Positions 10,791 to 22,632 of a stretch of 64,000 nucleotides of DNA are shown here, one piece after another (within the stretch, counting starts at the first letter, position 1; each line of letters begins with the position of its first letter). The notes under the pieces were generated by a model, which did not search any database, had not been told where the DNA came from, and saw only the letters and a program-made list of their open reading frames with translations. Location of the stretch: NCBI GenBank assembly GCA_043228905.1, contig JBHGNT010000001.1, positions 9,238,001 through 9,302,000 of the forward strand, read 5' to 3'. A program made the translations under genes and the position numbers. The stretch comes from Azolla caroliniana. Lineage: Eukaryota > Polypodiophyta.

Positions 10791-13700
10791 GTGATGGAAA
10801 TAAAGCTTGTATTCTCATAAGGGAAGATGAATGCCCTCCTAACATTATCAGTGATATGTGGGAAAGCTCACTTGTAGTATTCCCTGTGGATGCCAAGTTG
10901 CTACCTGTCATTTTGAGGTCATTTTTCTTGTAATCGCTAGTAGTTACTATACGTGGGTAGTCAGCATTGGTTATTTTGGTAGGAAATCTATTTGTTGCCT
11001 TCTGGGTTTCTTTTGTATTCTGTATATGTTTATATAGGTGCCTTGATAGGATACAATGACATGCATTAAACATGTTGACAGCATTTTCTTGTTTACAAGC
11101 TTTTCTTACATGGATCACAGGGAACTAAAATGCACAAAGTCCGATTCATGATTTTGGAGAGAGGCCCTTTGGCCTTTATCCAAGGGGTTTCTAAGCTAGT
11201 GCGAGATAGCATATGGGAAAGCTCTACAACACATGGATCAGTGATTACTGCTGTGTCTGAAATTTCCAAGAGAATGATGTTATTATCTGATTTGCAACAT
11301 CGTCTTGCTGTGGCTCTTGGAGAGGTGAGTCAGGAATGCCTGATTCAATGAGTGAATTAATATTGTCTGGATTTTGTCAGCATGAGGCTTTTAAATGAAC
11401 TTAATGATGGAAGTTAAGAATTTTAGAATGCGCTTCAATTTTCCTGGGTTTTGAAAGTTGCCATCCCCCAAATTTATTTTTCTTAACTTTTGGTGAAGAT
11501 CAATTGAAGCATTTCTTGTAATATTTAAGTTATAAACGTGTAGATGATTATCTTGCAGGTCTACAGAGAAGCAGATAGATTTGGTGATAGATTAGTTAAA
11601 GGTATATCGCTGGAAATGGTTTCTGAGGCATTGATATCTATACATAATGCAATTGTAACCCTTCAAGGGACATATGATCTTAATCAGGTAAATGACCTGA
11701 CTTAGATAGTATCCAATTTGCAGCCTGAAGGAACTCGTGGCATTTTGTGTTAGGAATAGTATGGCCACACTTTTTTTAGGATTATTTTCATATGCGCATT
11801 TGAGTAAAATATTATAAAAACAATATATTTCAGGAAAATGCATTCTGTTTTGAGGAATTGTTGAATCTTGATTATCATGATGCTATTTGACAGAGTAATC
11901 ACAGTCTGGAAATGGATATTGCGGCGAACATTACTTTACAGTTTAAAGATCTACCTGAGGAAATTTTAGAGAAGAAAGTCTGGACTGACACAGACGTTTA
12001 TGCCTGTGTTGTTCTGATACGAGAAAACCTGGAGCGGCTAGATGATTGTTTAACTATACTTGTGAGAACTTTTTATGTCTATCCTTTTCAGTAGAGATTG
12101 TCTTTATTAATAAATCACAATACACCAATCCATGTCATGCTAGTGCACTGCCAATTCCTAAGAATATAATGTGTATGTATATTGGCATGGCATATGTAAT
12201 TCATGAACTTGCATGCAAATGAATTCTATTTGTTATATGATAAATATCCGGATTGGAATTGATAAGATCTCCATGTCATTGTGATAGTTTGTTAGACTTG
12301 GTCTCACAGAATTTCCAGTATCCTTTCTTCACAGTATGTATCCTAGTTCAGGCTTGTCCTCATCTTGACGTAGGCTGCACAAGAGGAAGACTTTGTAGAG
12401 TCTCAAAAGAAACTTCAGGCATCTTCTTTGATAAAGGTTCTATGAAAGGGCACTAAAAACCATCTCAGTGGTTGGACTTATTGAACTGGAGAACTCACAT
12501 TGTCTGCAATATTTAGTTTCTCTTAAAATTCTGATGTAATGTATTGTATGCAGAACCCATGATGGAAAATTTGCATCCTTTTTAATATTGTAATATCTGG
12601 TTTCTTTTAGTTGCAAAATTACTGCAAACCGAGAAAAGCAGTACGGCGTTGGTTGCAGTACACTGGAGGAGCTGTAGGTCTTGCATTGGCATCAGGATGG
12701 GTTATACGGCATAGTCGTTTGATGGGTAGCCATGATATTGACAATTGGTTGAAACAGGGAAGTGAAGCAATCATGGCTTTTTCTATAGAGCACATTGAAA
12801 AGCCGGTATGTTGAACATTTGAAGGATTAATGGATACCTTTATGGTTTAGGAAATAATGACATTGATTTACATGTGTTGATATTGTTTTTCTTTTGAAAG
12901 TCAGTTAATGTCTATAAGGGATGATCTATTTGAGACATTCAGAAGAAGACATCATGGAGCTGCAGAGCTGGAAGATGTGCAACTAACAGCTGAGTCTCTT
13001 CAAAGGTTCAATTCAACACCAGTCTTAAAATAACTGACAGGCAGTATTTTTAAACGTTAAGCTGGCATTACAAGCCTTTTGCTTGTAGATACCTGAATTA
13101 GTGATGATATTCTTTGGACCTGCTGAACACGATATATGTAATGATGTGTTATAATAGGATGTTGAGAGCACTTACAGAACAACTGAAAGGAAGGGAAATT
13201 GCTAATATTTCATCAGAACAAGAAATGATGGAAATAGTTATGACCAGGTGTGGATTTGCCCAATTCTTATAACAAACTCATTGATATTTATACAATTTAT
13301 GTCATGTTTACATGCTATGATGTTTGCTCCAGGTATGAGCAAGAGATAACACATCCATTGCAGAATTTGCTTGGTGGCGAGCTTTTTCGGGCGATTCTTA
13401 TACAGGTTTATGCTCTACATAAATATTTTGGAAGGATAATGTCAGCAATAATGAAGCATAAATAAATTCATATTTCTGGTTTCAGGTTCAGAAGCTAAAG
13501 CTTGATATTGAGACGTAAGTCCATTTACTGGTTGCTTTCTGTGAAAAAATATGCTTTGTTTTCTTCTGCAAAATTATAACATTTTGATTTTTTAAAATCA
13601 GAGCTATGCTGGAGTTGAACCAAATTCTTCGTGCAAATGAGATTAACTTTGCAATATTGGCAGCACTACCAGCCTTTTTATTTGCTGTGATACTAATTTG

Positions 13701-14375
13701 GCTTTTGCGAATCTCACTGCGACAGGTATAAATATGTTGTGAAAACTCTAAAGAAAGCTAGCTTGGATCATCTTTCCTATTTAATGGAAGGACAATTGGA
13801 AACAGAGCAAAGGAGCTGAAGGTAGAGGTAGAGCTTCTCGTGTACGTAGGAGAATGCTGCTTGCTGAAGTTGAAAGAATGATAATCTCATACCAAATATT
13901 AAAAGATGAGGGTCAGGTATTGGATTTTTATGATTCTGAAGGATCCTTAGTTTAGTATCTTTCTTATGCCAAAAATTTTCAATTATATTGGACTTCAATG
14001 TTTTCTTTAATATGACATAAAGGAGCAAAAGATGCAATGGCAATACGGCATGAGTGTATATTTCCTGAATCAGTTCTACAGGGCAGTGGAAAAACTTGCA
14101 ATTTCTTCTGGTGAATGGTCAAGGTATAATTTAAGACCCAGTTAGTTACACACACATGAACATTATGAACAAGGCATTTGTTTGTGATCTTTGTTAAGTC
14201 GCTCATCGAGACATGGATATATATTTCTTTCTTCTGTTATGGCAGTTTGCAGAGGGACATCCTTGATCTTGCAAAACCTGAGGTTTCTCTTCCACATAAA
14301 CTTACAATTACTGCTCGCATGGAGAGAATCTATGAATGCATTATCCCAGTCCAACCATCATCCCGATTGCTCTAA
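7349..14375 (+). CDS. DGS1: DGS1/NCA2-family mitochondrial outer-membrane protein
   Basis: Fourteen exons join in frame to about 601 residues, close to the plant family length: 7349-7581, 10501-10618, 11121-11324, 11559-11687, 11894-12061, 12611-12805, 12905-13005, 13158-13247, 13333-13405, 13486-13514, 13602-13725, 13806-13916, 14023-14123, 14246-14375. All junctions are GT-AG and phases agree. Family landmarks are ERGPLAFIQGVSKLVRD, VIRHSRLMGSHDIDNW, SIRDDLFETFRRRHHG, RYEQEITHPLQNLLGGEL, QVQKLKLDIETAMLELNQIL and ANEINFAILAALPAF, the last running into a membrane segment, then GRGRASRVRRRMLLAEVE. NCA2 proteins act in mitochondria; plant DGS1 (DGD1 suppressor 1) is an outer-membrane protein linked to galactolipid and lipid transfer. 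The start is the first ATG, giving a basic N-terminus without a clear cleavable presequence. The 2.9-kb first intron holds tandem repeats. Confidence 0.93.
7958..8616. repeat. 216-bp tandem repeat in DGS1 intron 1, plus a partial older copy
   Basis: Two nearly identical units, 8185-8400 and 8401-8616, run from 'atgttcaagaaatctactaa' to 'cttctgctccaa'. A diverged partial copy starts at 7958 and ends at a (GAGA)n tract near 8050-8090. Each set is preceded by 'cctatgagacc' sequence (7656, 7901, 8119). A related, more diverged stretch occurs near 46960-47090. Confidence 0.88.
10758..10790. repeat. (ATT)n microsatellite in DGS1 intron 2
   Basis: About eleven uninterrupted ATT units inside the intron between the second and third coding exons. 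Confidence 0.9.
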
Positions 14376-15658
14376 ATACAGCTTATCTAATGTATAGACT
14401 TGGTTAAAAAGTCATGGAAATAGCAAACGATTGCTCTGAATATACTTCAGAACCTTTTTAATCGGTTCCCCATGAGGAGGAAATCCTCAGTTTTGACTAC
14501 ATATATACAGCAGCTATATCATCCAAAAGCACTTGCAAATCACCTCAAGGGGCATCAAAAAGCAGAGTAAGAAAATGCAACGCCTTGATTGCCTACACGG
14601 ATAAATCTCTCCTATTTCCAGTTTTGATTAAACAAATGGGGATTAAATAAATAGATTCACTTGGCTTTCATAAACAAGATGGCATTATATTCTTCTTGCC
14701 TTCTCCTTCAGAAAGGTTGCCATTATGTTTGAGCAGAATTCTAACTTCCTGTCCTCGGGCACTCAAACATCTATGTAATTGTGGAGCCAAATAAATTTGT
14801 TTCCCCTGATTTTTGCTTCTTGAGGCTCCAACTAGTTATAGTATGATTTTTTTTCTGGTTTTGACTTCTGAAGTATTTCTATATTTGTTGGATTATTTTA
14901 ATTTCATGTTTCTGTTGGTTCTCTGCAATAGCTCTTATGTTTGGTCATATTCTTTGAAAAGCTAAATGAGATCAGTGTCCCTCTCCACTACAATTGTTTT
15001 CTGGAATGTTTAAAATATCTGATTCAATGGTGTCTAGATAGAGCATTTCATTTGCACAAATTATTCGCATGTTGGGCCGTGTCCATGTTATCAGAAATCT
15101 ATTGCATGTGTGCCTAAGAAACTAATCGTTAAATTCTATTTTGTATCCATTAATCAACTTTCACATCACAATGGATGTTATTATATTTTTCCGGCTGGCA
15201 ATTCTTTGCCACATAATTGATCACTTTCTGAAATGTTTTTTTCTTTCTTAAGTTGCTGCTACCCAAAATAACAAGTGGAACTTCTAATTTGTATTTTATT
15301 TGTACTTTATTTCCTTCCAAGATATGAACTGTGCTTTAATTAATGACAAGGCAAAGTAAATGTCTCTTTATAAAAGAAAGAATTGAGAAATAAATGCATG
15401 GGATCATTGCATGGATGCTTGAAAACATGAAAATGAAATTAATCCAAGGTTTATATGAGCAATATAAATCATCATGCTCTCACGTTTGCATCAAATGTAT
15501 GTTTTCTCTGCCTTTGGCAAAATCCTTCATTGTGGCTCCAATTACTGTAGCTTGTTGACAAATTTTTATTGTGGAAATTTGGGCACTTATTCATGGTTGC
15601 CTTCAAGACAAATACTAAGGCACATGATTACACCATATGTAGATCTTGCAACATGGTT
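14376..15658. other. DGS1 3' UTR and spacer
   Basis: AT-rich sequence follows the DGS1 stop codon. I recognise no gene, RNA or repeat structure here; the first few hundred bases are presumably 3' UTR. Confidence 0.5.
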
Positions 15659-15699
15659 TGAGCTTCAATTGATATGATATACTTTGACATGTTGTTTTG

Positions 15700-16557
15700 T
15701 TTTTTTGGTAACACTTCTATTACCAGTGGGAAGCCTAAAAGTGAGAGGAACAACCGCAAAGAATAAAGAGAAATATACAAGTGTCGATTAGACATGAAAG
15801 AGCTTAAAAGGACTCAAAGTAAAGAGCAAATTTGCAGTGTTATGTCTCTAAGTTGCAGACAATCAAATAGAGATTGTTTGAGGGATTGCTTAAAGAAGTT
15901 AACTTCATGTAGTTGGTTGTGATCAAAGACCTTAGTATTGTGGGATGTCCAAATGGTCCAGAGTGCCCAAAATCTTGTCCATTGGAGAAAAAAGGCATTG
16001 CTTGATAGGTCACACAGAATTTATCCAAATAACCAAAAGTGTTTCCCAAACCTTCAGCCAAGAAATTTGTGACAAAGAGATGCACTTAATCTTTGTACAA
16101 ATGTTGTAGTGAATGAACAAGTCCATAATAAGTGTGGGATTGTTTCCAATTGTCCACCACATCTTGCACAATGCGGCGAGGCTATTGATCTCTTTTGAAG
16201 ATTTGACCTAGTTGGGAGCACACCCAATAGGCATCTCCATAGGAATACTCGTTGCTTAAGTGGAAGCCCAGAGCTCTATAAGCTTAGAAGCCGAGTTTTC
16301 CACCAGGACTATGTTTTGTGTATGTGCCACAATGCATTTGCATATTCGTGAAACCACGGGTTAGGTTGCAACAACATATACACTAAATGTGTTGTAAACT
16401 TATTCATTGTAATAACAATGTTTTCTTTTTGTAACATCCAGTCTTGAATCCTGTGATCTCCATCTAGAGGTGGCACAAGTACTAAAGAAAGTACCAACTC
16501 TATGACTTGATTCCAGATAACGCGATGATGTGACCCAAGACTATAACAACATGTCAT
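15700..16557 (-). pseudogene. L1-type LINE C-terminal fragment with zf-RVT domain, minus strand
   Basis: Translating the minus strand gives GDHRIQDWML near the start, then KQRVFLWRCLLGVLPTRSNL and SPHCARCGGQLETIPHLLW. This is the standard order of the reverse-transcriptase zinc-binding domain (zf-RVT) at the end of plant L1 ORF2. Stops and frameshifts interrupt the frame. The 3' end near 15700 reads as 'gtgttaccaaaaaaac', as expected of a short L1 poly(A) tail. Confidence 0.8.
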
Positions 16558-16646
16558 GTCATGTCATTGAAGCCTAATAGGCCTTGGTCATTTACCCCAT
16601 TTACAATTGATTTCAGCCCCTTCTTTGCTAAAAAATAAGCTTTCCT

Positions 16647-18775
16647 TTGAAGCTACATGTTACATTTACCAAGAGGCGATACTCCAAGAAATTGCACATC
16701 CCTCCTTCATTGCAATCTAATGATAATCACAAGATGTCAATCACTCAGATATGGTCTAGTTACAACTTCTCAAATGACTGTCTACTTAACAATATGGTTC
16801 ATGCCATACTCGATACAAAGACTCTATTCACAAAAATAATTGCAACATCAGTTAATCGTTGCAACTCAAAAATTGCCAACCTACGTTATGCTTTTGTAGC
16901 AGTACAACAACTGTTGGAAAGGTATCTAACTTCATCTATGCTACGCTGTGACTTGCAATAAGTGAAAAGCGATTTAAAAGATAAACAGGAGGAATGCTCA
17001 ATGTTCTTCTACTACCGTAATGTTGCTCGTCGGTCACAAAGGTAGGATCGGGTCAACAAAGAATTTTTTAACCAGTTTAAACGGAAAAATAAACCTCTTT
17101 TTATTACCTCTTTGAAGCGGCTTAATTGGATCCTATACATAAGATGAATCTGAGATGCGAGATATAGTCTCGGATTATTACCATAAGTTGTTGTCTGCGG
17201 AATCTTTTTCGACAGATAGTCTTTACAAGAGACAAGTTGTTCTTACAACTGTTCAACAAAAGGTTACAGATGTAATGGCATCTCATTTATTGCAACCATT
17301 CACACCACATGAGGTTTTTTCTACAGCTAAATCCTTAGGAAAGGATGACTGTCCGGGAAAAGATGGAATAGGAATTGGCTTCTATTTGCATTATTGGGAT
17401 TTTCTGGGTCCCCTACTTACTAGAGCGGTTAATTTAATATTTTGGACGGAAGGAATCATATATATGATCCCTAAGTCGGATGCCCAGTGTGATGAAGTCG
17501 CCAAGTGGAGGCCAATAACATTGCTTAATGATGTGTACAAGATTGTGGCAAAAACCATTGCTCTCAGACTGAGATCGGTGTTGCCGTCTATTATTCATGA
17601 CACACAATCTAGTTTTTTGCAAGATAGAAGCATTTTTTATAACATCTTTCTGTTTTGGGAAATGGTTGCTTTAGCTCAACAAAATAAACAACAACTTGTA
17701 GTATTTTTGCTTGACTTTGAGAAGGCTTATGATAAAGTGGATTGGGACTTTCTTGAGGTAGTGCTGTCAAGATTAGGCTTTCTTGCTGCATGGATAAAAG
17801 GTGTCTCTACCCTATATAGGCATGCTTCTAGTTCCGTCTTGTTTGCTGGAGGATATGGGCCATTATTTCCTATCTCTAGGCCAGTTCGGCAAGGATGCCC
17901 TCTCGCCCCGTTTCTTTTCATCTTGTTTGGGGAAGCCCTGTCCTCCTACTTAAGATCGTCTTCGGTATGTATAAGAGGTATATCATGTAACCTTTTACAC
18001 AACCTATTGTATTGGATGCTGAATTTGCAGATGACACGACCTAGTGCTACAAGTGCATCACTTAATTGGAACAAGTCAGCTGGACTTTGGGTAGGCGAAG
18101 AAACTCGCCCTGCATGGTATCCCGGTCCTTTCCGATGGCTTCATCATGGTGAACCCGTTCGTTATTTGGATGTATGGTTGGAATAGATTTGCGGCTAGAA
18201 GCAATGTTATTGTCACTACTATTATCAATAAAACGTAAACTAATACATTGGGATGCCCAACAATTGTCCTTTGCAGGTCGGCTTGTAGTAGCCAACTCTG
18301 TATTGCTGGCTTCAATGTGGTTTATAGCATCCGTTTGGCTATTTTCTAGATATGCAATAACGAAAGTGCAAAGTTTGATCCGGAATTTCCATGAGGGGGG
18401 GAAAACAAGGATCTCCAACAGTAGCCAAAGTTGCTTGGAAGGTGTTAATCCAACCTAAAAGCAATGGAGGTTTGGGTTTGATAGACCCAGTCAAGAGCCC
18501 TATTGCTGCCAGGATCATAATCTTGGAAAGGGATATTTCTAAATCAGTTATCAACTTCCTTGGACCCTTTCTTGATTAGTAGTGATGCAAGGTAGAATGC
18601 AACAATTTTTTTATTTTTTTTACCTTTTACAAAGTTCTCGCTTTGGTCTTAGGATTATCGTATATCATTGTACATGAAAATTGTAAGCTTTTGGGCACAT
18701 AAGCTTAAGTTGTAGCATTCACATGTTTTTCTTAATACTAACGAAGAAAATCTTTGAAGGAAAAAAGAAGAAGCT
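16647..18775 (+). pseudogene. L1-type LINE ORF2 fragment with reverse transcriptase, plus strand
   Basis: The open frame 17155-18186 (343 codons) carries reverse-transcriptase blocks: GKDGIG, WRPITLLNDVYKIVAKTIA, VFLLDFEKAYDKVDWDFLE and PVRQGCPLAPFLFILF. The catalytic FADD block is present at about 18020 but in another frame, and the following region is shortened, so the ORF is broken. After it, SNGGLGLIDP (about 18460) is the usual post-RT motif. Upstream, 16647-17150 resembles the linker before RT. The 3' end probably lies near 18760-18775, at 'gaaggaaaaaag'. No zf-RVT domain follows it in this orientation. Confidence 0.85.
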
Positions 18776-19364
18776 TTCCTAGGCTCTTGTTGACCTAGTG
18801 ACCGTGGGAATATAGCACTCCAATGTAAGCTTTCCTAGGAATTTTATGTCGTGCAATACTTCCTTCTAGTGATTTAGAAGCTTTGAGCTAAATGGACATC
18901 TTTTGATGTGCCCGTCAAGCTTTCCAAACACTACATCCCAATGGTTAGTATCCCATGGCCCAAATGACTTGGTTTTAAAATTAACAAATGTATATGATAT
19001 CATTCTAGCCCAAGGCAATGTTTGTTCAACAAATTTTGGCAGTAAAGTAGGTTTTCTAGCCAACATATGCAATTGCAAATTATGAATATGTCGCCCTCCA
19101 CATAATTGTGGAGTGCATATATTCTTTAGTGATAAGAGTCGTACACCTCTACGTGACTGGTTAGAGCACCAAAAGTTGCTTATGATTTTTGAGTTAATCT
19201 TTTATATCATGTGTTTCTTTGCCAATCAATCATAATGAAGTAAATATTGCATGTAAGGCATGAATATAGATTGCACTATCCTCAATCTGACATGGAGCGA
19301 CCATGTTGCAATCTTCCAATAGCTTAGCTTTTGACATGGTTTGCAACATGAATGTAGAATGTTA
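18776..19364. other. Unassigned sequence inside the composite insertion
   Basis: The longest frame is 70 codons on the minus strand (19078-18866), with no family I recognise. It could be a further part of the minus-strand L1 or older host sequence. Confidence 0.35.
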
Positions 19365-19394
19365 TGAGCTTCAATTGATATGATATACTTTGAC

Positions 19395-21751
19395 GTTTAG
19401 TACATTCCAATCGAGGAGTTTGAATACAAAATTTGGTTTATGAACATGTACATGGATGTGCCATGCCCTCACATAGTTCCACAAAAAGTGAACCATATTA
19501 GAGATCCTAATATCCCGCCAATAATAAGTTAAGATGACACAAATCATCAAGGACCATTCAAACGAAGTTTTGAGCATTTGCTTGAATATTATGCTCCCCA
19601 TGGACATTTAGATTTAAGTTATTCCAAAGCATTCCCTTGGGTTTTACTTCACCCAATGAAAGTTTTCAAGAACGTGTGTTGTATGTGGAACCATATAGAG
19701 TTATAACAAATTTAGAGGTATCTTGAATATATACTGAGGGAAGTTTCTATAGAAACATTATTGCAATGCTTGATACAATGGGCACATTGTGTGATAAGCA
19801 TTTTTAAAAAGTGTCAAGTAAGAATAATACTATAGTGACATGGGAAAGGTGGGTGAAGTTAAAGAGAGTTACTTATATTTTAACTAGACTCTTCTTATTT
19901 TTAAGTGCAACACATTCATCCTAAAGAATATAAAAATGACCAGAGTTTTGTATTTGTATCAACCTTTTCCATTTCTCTCTACTATTGTTCTCTATTAACA
20001 ACGAGAATAGTTGAAATGCAATGAAACTTAATCCAAGGCAAAATTGGAATAGAAGGCAATTTATAGATTTAAAGGGCCAAAATGATATGTTTTAATTTTT
20101 TGTCACTCCAACAATGCGGGGGTAGAATTAAGGCGAAAATCGATATTAGTTGTAACTTGTATTAATACTCTTGTGTCATGAAAGTTCTACATTTGGATAT
20201 CTTTACCGGAGTATAGTAAGATGTAGATGTAAGTTGGTCAGTAGAACTTTGCAATTTGAAGTGATTGGTCAATGAAATGTCTCCTTAGTTTGTTTTAATT
20301 ATTTAATAACACATTGGTATTTGAAACATTCGCTTGATACAACAATTTTGTTAGTAAATATTTTTTGTGATGTTGTCTGCCAATCTTTACGAATTCTGCA
20401 AAATCATTTCATTCCATGGTATGAAATTACAAAACCAAGTTTTACCTAAAGAATCGCATAAGTATGTGATTATTTGTGCAATACCAAAACGTAATGTGTA
20501 CATTCAATATTTATTAAGGTGCATATGCTATTAGGAAAACAACTTCATGGTTTTTTACCAATGCCAGGTTGGAGCATTCAGAAGTCCACATAATTTAACT
20601 AAAGAATGTTGAAAGAATAAATGTAGAGATATCTCTTGTTATGAAATCCTTAGATGTATTATATTGGTTGATTCTTGATAATAATAAAAACAAGCCATGT
20701 AAAACTGCAAGGCAAACCATATAAAACTAAGAGAACAATTGTATGCACAAGTGTTAAGAAAACGAAATCTTCAAACAAAACACATATAAGTGAATAAACC
20801 AACATTTTAGCAAATATACACAAAATATTTATGAACAATTTGTGAGCAAATATCACTTGGTTGATGTATATGCGAATAACTATTTCAAAAAATTTAGTTG
20901 TACAATGAGGATATCAATTGAACTTTGTATTTTGAATGGGAAGATGAGGTAAGGGGAGTTGTTGCTTGTTCTCATTATTGAAATTCAACCAAGAATAATC
21001 TTGAATTTTATCCCAAGCAACCCAAAAGATGCCAAGAGTTGCTTATAAAGGCCAATGTAAGGCGTAGTTCTTTTGCCAACTCCTATATATGTACTTTGAA
21101 ATATAGTAGTACCACTTGACAAACTCCTAACATTCGAGTGACCACAAAGACTAACAACTTGTTGATCTTAGTTTTATTCAACCAAAGCAGGTAATTTTGA
21201 TTGATTTTAATTCAATTTGAAATAACATACATACACACACAAACATGTATATTAATATCCATTAGTGTTATAAAAGTTTTGTGAATGATTGTATAAGGAT
21301 GCAACGAACAATGGGCTAAAATGTGCATTCATTTTAATTCATATTTAGCCATAGGCTTTCACGGTTTCTAATCTCATATATTCTTATTAGACACCAATAT
21401 AACCTTTAATAATAATAACAAGCATGAACACGTACTCACTAAGTATCCCATAGGACCATGGAAAGACTTGCACAAGTTTTCTTAATGATTGTGTACGCAT
21501 ACGAACTATTGGGTTAGGAGCTCTTTGTCTTGTATCCTTTGGATGTTATTAATTAAAGAAGCAAGTATGCACATGTCTACGTGCTTCTTTGAACACACAG
21601 ACTCAGACACACTAATTTTCCTTTATTGTAATTAGCTTACCCTAGTGATAAGTTATGAGACTACTAGGCCTACACCTTGGGTTTGAGAATCCTCAAATTC
21701 CTCACCTCTATATTACTAAAGATACATATCCTCTTAATTTACTAAATGCCA
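19395..21751. other. AT-rich intergenic stretch
   Basis: No exon series, RNA gene or clear repeat was found. A 78-codon minus-strand frame (19607-19371) shows no recognisable motif. Confidence 0.5.
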
Positions 21752-21814
21752 CCTTGGGCCAAATTTGGCCTTAGAAGACGTTAATATATCTTTCTTTCTT
21801 TCTCTCTCTCTCTC
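21752..21814 (+). mobile_element. 3' end fragment of the (TTTC)n-tailed LINE family
   Basis: About 60 bp contain 'gggccaaatttggccttaga', 'agacgttaatat' and a (TTTC)n(TC)n tail. This is the same 3' terminus as the copies at 2648-3690 (minus) and 58440-60255 (plus). It is an extremely 5'-truncated insertion. Confidence 0.8.
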
Positions 21815-21974
21815 ATTGCAATGGTATCTTCCATGGACATTATCCCATACATTTTCATGATCGCCTCCAACCCCAAGGGGTTGTCTAGTAATCACTCCGG
21901 AGTTCGCGGCTAAAATGCATGAAGAAGTGCACGCGTACATTTGTAGATGGTAACGAACAAGTTTCGAAGCAAAC

Positions 21975-22095
21975 TATATATATACATACATACATATATA
22001 TATATAGATACATATATATACATACATATATGATATATATATATATGTGTGTGTGTGTGTGTATGTATATGTATACATATGTATATATGTATTAG
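21975..22095. repeat. (TA)n/(CATA)n/(TG)n microsatellite
   Basis: Mixed TA, CATA and TG runs lie about 330 bp upstream of the glutamate decarboxylase start codon. Short frames rich in Tyr, Thr and Val across it are translation artefacts. Confidence 0.9.
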
Positions 22096-22245
22096 GTGCT
22101 AAAGTGAAGAACTCAGGGCTAGATTTAGGTACAAATACCAATGTTAGAGAGACAAATACCAATGTTAGAGACAATAATTCAAAGGCTTCTCAAGATTCCT
22201 GTGAACCTTCAAAGAAAAAAATGCACATTTGGGTGGAACATACGT

Positions 22246-22345
22246 GTTATATATATAGCTTACAAACTTATGTGCATTCTTGAGCCTTCTTGACCCATTA
22301 GTAATGAAGAGGTGCTCTGATCTCTCTCTCTCTCTCTCTCTCTCT
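22246..22345 (+). promoter_or_regulatory. Probable core promoter and CT-rich leader of glutamate decarboxylase
   Basis: A TATATATATAG run lies at about 22248-22258. A pure (TC)n tract at 22321-22345 lies 65-90 bp downstream, ahead of the start codon at 22428. The spacing fits a TATA box and a CT-rich leader in the 5' UTR. The assignment is by position only. Confidence 0.45.
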
Positions 22346-22427
22346 ACCGCCTCCTAATAGATAGATGTATTAGTATATGTTTATATGAATGGCTTTGATT
22401 TGGTGTTTGGGTCATTTCTATATAGCT

Positions 22428-22600
22428 ATGGTGTTGAGCCAACTTGTGGATCCCCTCCCAACAACAAATGCTGTGGAGCCCATGTTCGCCTCCAGATATC
22501 TTCAGAAATCCGTGCCCAAGTAAGTAAATGAATGATTTCCTTAAAATTTAATTGACTTTACTTAAGTACAACATAAAAAATCTCTGATTCATTTCCAGAT

Positions 22601-22632
<32 letters not shown>

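Larger units (their letters stand above)
15659..19394. mobile_element. Composite LINE insertion between 30-bp direct repeats
   Basis: A perfect 30-bp direct repeat that begins 'tgagcttcaattgatatgat' lies at 15659-15688 and 19365-19394. The left copy lies just beside a T-rich stretch (15692-15704) that reads as the short poly(A) end of a minus-strand L1. This is where a target-site duplication should be. Between the copies lie a minus-strand L1 C-terminus (15700-16557), a plus-strand L1 RT region (16647-18775) and about 590 bp of unassigned sequence. Thirty bases is long for a target-site duplication, so a small segmental duplication is the alternative. Confidence 0.5.
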
